Part shown: piece by piece, positions 61,380-64,000 of the stretch | Numbering within the stretch: position 1 is the first letter of the stretch | Layout: each line of letters begins with the position of its first letter | Source: Eurosta solidaginis | Taxonomy: Eukaryota; Arthropoda; Insecta; Diptera; Tephritidae | Length of the DNA: 64,000 bases | Direction: 5' to 3' | Assembly (NCBI RefSeq): GCF_040869045.1 | Contig: NC_090319.1 | Coordinates: forward strand, 228,074,490 to 228,138,489 | Position numbers and translations under genes: made by a program | Notes under the pieces: model-generated | What the model saw: only the letters and a program-made list of their open reading frames with translations | What the model was told of the DNA's origin: nothing | Databases searched by the model: none

Positions 61380-62978
61380 TTCAGATTCCGCTTCCGATTC
61401 GACTATTAATAATGATTTTTTGCCTGGGCTTTCGAACAGTGAGGAGACAATAAAAATATCAAACAAAAATGTATGTTTACATGAATCCGAAATCGTAAAG
61501 TTTCGTGGTGACGCTGATGAAGGTTCATCTTCAAAAAGTCTTCCAACAATACCACCAACTCTGTATCAAAGTCCAAATTATTTAAGCGACTTCGACATCG
61601 TACCGTGAATAATGAGTTTTTGCGATCTGAAAAAGTTAACGAAATAATTCGTCGAGGTGATCAAAAGTGTCCTGTTATTTTCCACGTGATCGTCATAACG
61701 AGGCATTTCCTACCTCGTTGTTTAACACTATCTCGCCAAATGGAGAGAAAGTGGAGCGTGACTGGTTGGTGGGGAGTGCCAGTAGCAATGCTTTTTATTG
61801 CCTACCATGTCGTCTGTTAAGCACCAATACTTTAAATCGACCTACAATTTGTTGTCCTGGCGGATATTCGAAATTGCAGGTGTGGAAGAAGCTAAACGAT
61901 AAACTGCCAGCACACGAAAATACTCAAGATAACATTAAATTCACAATTGATACACTTATCAGTGAACAGCTAATCACTGAATCTCAAAAATGGAAAGAAA
62001 TTTTATATAGAATTTTGGACACTATTTTATTTTTGGGTGAAAGAGGTGTCTAGCTTTCAGAGGCGAAATTATATATCTTGGTGAACGAAACAATGGACAT
62101 TTCTTGGGCATCTAAGATCTCATAAGCCGTTATGATCCGATGCTTACAGATCATTTGGAGAAAGTTAGGATTTCAGAACAGCAGCACAAACGTTTACAAG
62201 CTCACTATCTTTCCCCAGATATTCGGAACGAGTTTATAGAAATTTGTGCAAAACACGTGAGGGAAACTATATTAGATCTACGCAAGAAAGCCAAGTATAT
62301 TGTCATTATCGTTGATGCTACGCCTGATGCTAGTCAATTTGAACATACTACAATTCAAGGACGGTTTTTGGATTTGGTGGGTTGTAACAAAAAAACTGGT
62401 CAGGAAATAGCTGATTTAATTTGCCATACTCCAGGTAAACATGAAATCCCATTAAAAGATTGTCGTGCATAAGGGTACGATAACGGCGCCAATATGAAAA
62501 GAGCTTAAAACGGAGCACAACGTTAGGTTCTCGACAAAAACTCGAATGCTGATTACTCGCCTTGTGCAACCCACAGTCTGAATTTATGTGGCGTTAATGC
62601 TGCAGAATGTTGTACGGCTGCAATTACTTTCTTCGGAGTTTTACAAGAATGTTTTACTATTTTCACCAGCAGTCCACAAACAAAAGATGGAACATCCTCA
62701 AAAAAAAAAAAAATGTACCAAGCTCTCTTCACAGTCTTTCAGACACTAGGTGGTCGGCTAGAATTAAGGCAATCAGGCCATTCGGAAACCATGTTCCCGG
62801 ATTAACACAAGCACTAAACGTATTACTTAAGCTAAATTTGACTGCACAAGCATACGAAGATATTACCGGCTTTCTCAAATACATCAACAAGTTCGAATGT
62901 ATCTTGCTGTACTCAATTTGGTTCAAAATACTGACCACCATTAATGAAAGAAACGTCGTCCTCCAAGCTAGAAGCTAG
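61380..62978 (+). pseudogene. hAT transposase remnant (TTF-type finger, ZMYM-like group)
   Basis: The N-terminus has VIFPRDRHNEAF and LVGSASSNAFYCLPCRLLS, the TTF-type zinc finger of hAT proteins. Then come GEIIYLGERNNGHFLG, RYDPMLTDHLEKV and LQAHYLSPDIRNEFIEICAK, followed by IVIIVDATPDAS (first catalytic Asp, ~62314), GYDNGANMK (second Asp, ~62475) and SLHSLSDTRWSARIKAI. The frame breaks at about 61608, 61665, 62051, 62470, 62530 and 62700. The C-terminal dimerisation domain is not seen. Confidence 0.82.
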
Positions 62979-63518
62979 AGACGCCACCACAGTTGTTGAG
63001 GTCCGACATCTGGCATCCCCCCATAAATTCAGAAAACAAAAATTCGGAAACTCATTTTTTCAGAAAACATTAGTCAGTACCCTTTTTTCAGATAGCCAAA
63101 ATTTACGGCGTTATTATGTATAACGCAAACCGACGCGAGGAGTCATTTTCACCCAAGTGAAACCAAATTCGTATCATATAACAGCATTCATTCACTTCGG
63201 TGACTCTCGGTGACTACAGGTGATTGTCTTACGTTTTTTCCTATTATATAGCGACGCAAAGTGTCACGAACACTCATTTTTGCTGTCAAAATATTCACTT
63301 GCTTCTGGGTCGCGTTTGCTTCATTCACTTCACTTCTTTATTTTCGTTTTTTATAATTTTTGAGTAAAAATTGAAAATCTTAACATTTCGTGAAAAAAAG
63401 ATTGAAATTTTCCATAGACAGCCGATAAAGGTTATATTTAGAGCTTCGTTCAATGTGTATGCATATTTCGTCAAATTTTACAGGAATAAAAAAAAAGCGA
63501 AACCTATAAAATTATAGC
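62979..63518. other. No gene recognised
   Basis: Contains CGGTGACTCTCGGTGACTACAG (short direct repeat, near 63199). Otherwise unremarkable AT-rich sequence. Confidence 0.5.
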
Positions 63519-63863
63519 CAGGGACCCAAACTGTTATTCCTTTTATAATATAATTCCTTGCAAAACTATTAATTTTGGACTTTTAATATATTTGGATCAA
63601 GATAAAAATTATTTTCGGATTTTTATTTTTTGAGCCCGATAGAACTAGTTAAACTCGGACTTTTATTTTTTAAGTCCAAAATAAAAGTCCCGCTTGATAA
63701 CAAAGAAACGGCTTATCTGAAATAAAATTTTTTTTAATTTTTATATAACAAAAAGGATGCATGATTCGACATGATATTGCTATAGGTATACCTGGGAACT
63801 CAAACATTTTCCCCTAGGACTTTTTCGACTCCGAAAAAAAAAAATTATTATTTTCTGTCCCTG
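63519..63863. mobile_element. hAT-like MITE with CAGGGAC ends
   Basis: Begins CAGGGACCCAAACTG and ends TTTTCTGTCCCTG, so the outer 7 bases are exact inverted repeats of the CAGGG type common in hAT elements. The 8-base flanks ATTATAGC and CTTATAAA agree at five positions, a possible decayed duplication. Inside, 63657-63690 is a perfect 13-bp stem (GGACTTTTATTTT/AAAATAAAAGTCC). Confidence 0.45.
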
Positions 63864-63871
63864 CTTATAAA

Positions 63872-64000
63872 TCAGTGATTCTCCAACAACGTAGTAAATT
63901 AAAAGGTGTATCGCAAATTATCTGCCGGCAAACATTGGTACAATTCAGGAACGCAACATCTAAGCCCATTAAACAAGTGGTACCACAGGGTGGTGTCCTA
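63872..64000 (+). pseudogene. LINE reverse transcriptase, start of a fragment cut by the window end
   Basis: The frame encodes RQTLVQFRNATSKPIKQVV followed by PQGGVL, the RT region just before motif B (GVPQGGVLSP) in Jockey/LOA-type LINEs; the usual Gly before VPQ is Val. The sequence runs off the window. Confidence 0.75.

Overview
The window is a dense mosaic of nested, mostly broken transposable elements, and I see no convincing host gene. It looks like heterochromatin, or possibly a piRNA-cluster-type region, of a higher dipteran. I infer a fly, most likely an acalyptrate such as a tephritid, from four things: a copia element whose primer site resembles Drosophila copia, DINE/mini-me-type Helitron-like elements with GTCY runs and internal tandem repeats, a tRNA-derived SINE, and element types (CsRn1-like and long-LTR Osvaldo/Ulysses-like Ty3/gypsy, piggyBac, Penelope) that coexist in such genomes. 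The species call is inference.

Layout. (1) Positions 1-25056 are a tandem array of an almost identical unit of about 8.0 kb. Each unit holds a copia-family retrotransposon (+ strand, LTRs of about 170 bp) inserted into Penelope-like elements (- strand, RT plus GIY-YIG). It also holds an inverted Penelope arm and a 245-bp AT-rich fragment. The window contains unit 1 (left end missing), complete units 2 (7519-15517) and 3 (15518-23515), and a truncated unit 4. All copia copies share old lesions; unit 3 keeps the longest open frame. (2) 24812-29560 is a decayed CsRn1-like Ty3/gypsy element (- strand) carrying a 203-bp insertion and a 591-bp Harbinger-like MITE with a TTA duplication. (3) 30131-31653 is a 5'-truncated LINE. 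(4) 31654-42568 holds two Osvaldo/Ulysses-like Ty3/gypsy copies in tandem sharing one central LTR; the LTRs are very long and modular, and the first copy has a third ORF. (5) 42569-47619 is a nearly full-length LINE (ORF1 and ORF2) with a 3' UTR full of covarying hairpins. (6) 47620-49280 is a piggyBac-like transposase remnant, followed by a second CsRn1-like gag fragment and a foldback element built on CTCGCGAG motifs.

(7) 50605-54850 holds two DINE/Helentron-like non-autonomous elements in opposite orientations, with a solo LTR and a SINE inside the first. (8) 55568-64000 is a series of fragments: a DDE-type transposase of uncertain superfamily, LINE pieces, small TIR elements, an R1-like LINE tail, a hAT transposase remnant, a hAT-like MITE, and a LINE RT that runs off the window end.

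How the parts relate. Nothing here forms a host pathway. The relations are of insertion order and recombination. Copia entered Penelope; the composite was then amplified as a unit after the two LTRs had diverged; and the array meets the CsRn1-like element through a fragment they share. The most unusual signals are the 8-kb composite array, the compensatory hairpins in the LINE 3' UTR, the paired DINE-like elements with a common terminal grammar, and the Osvaldo-like ORF3 behind a splice-acceptor-like site.
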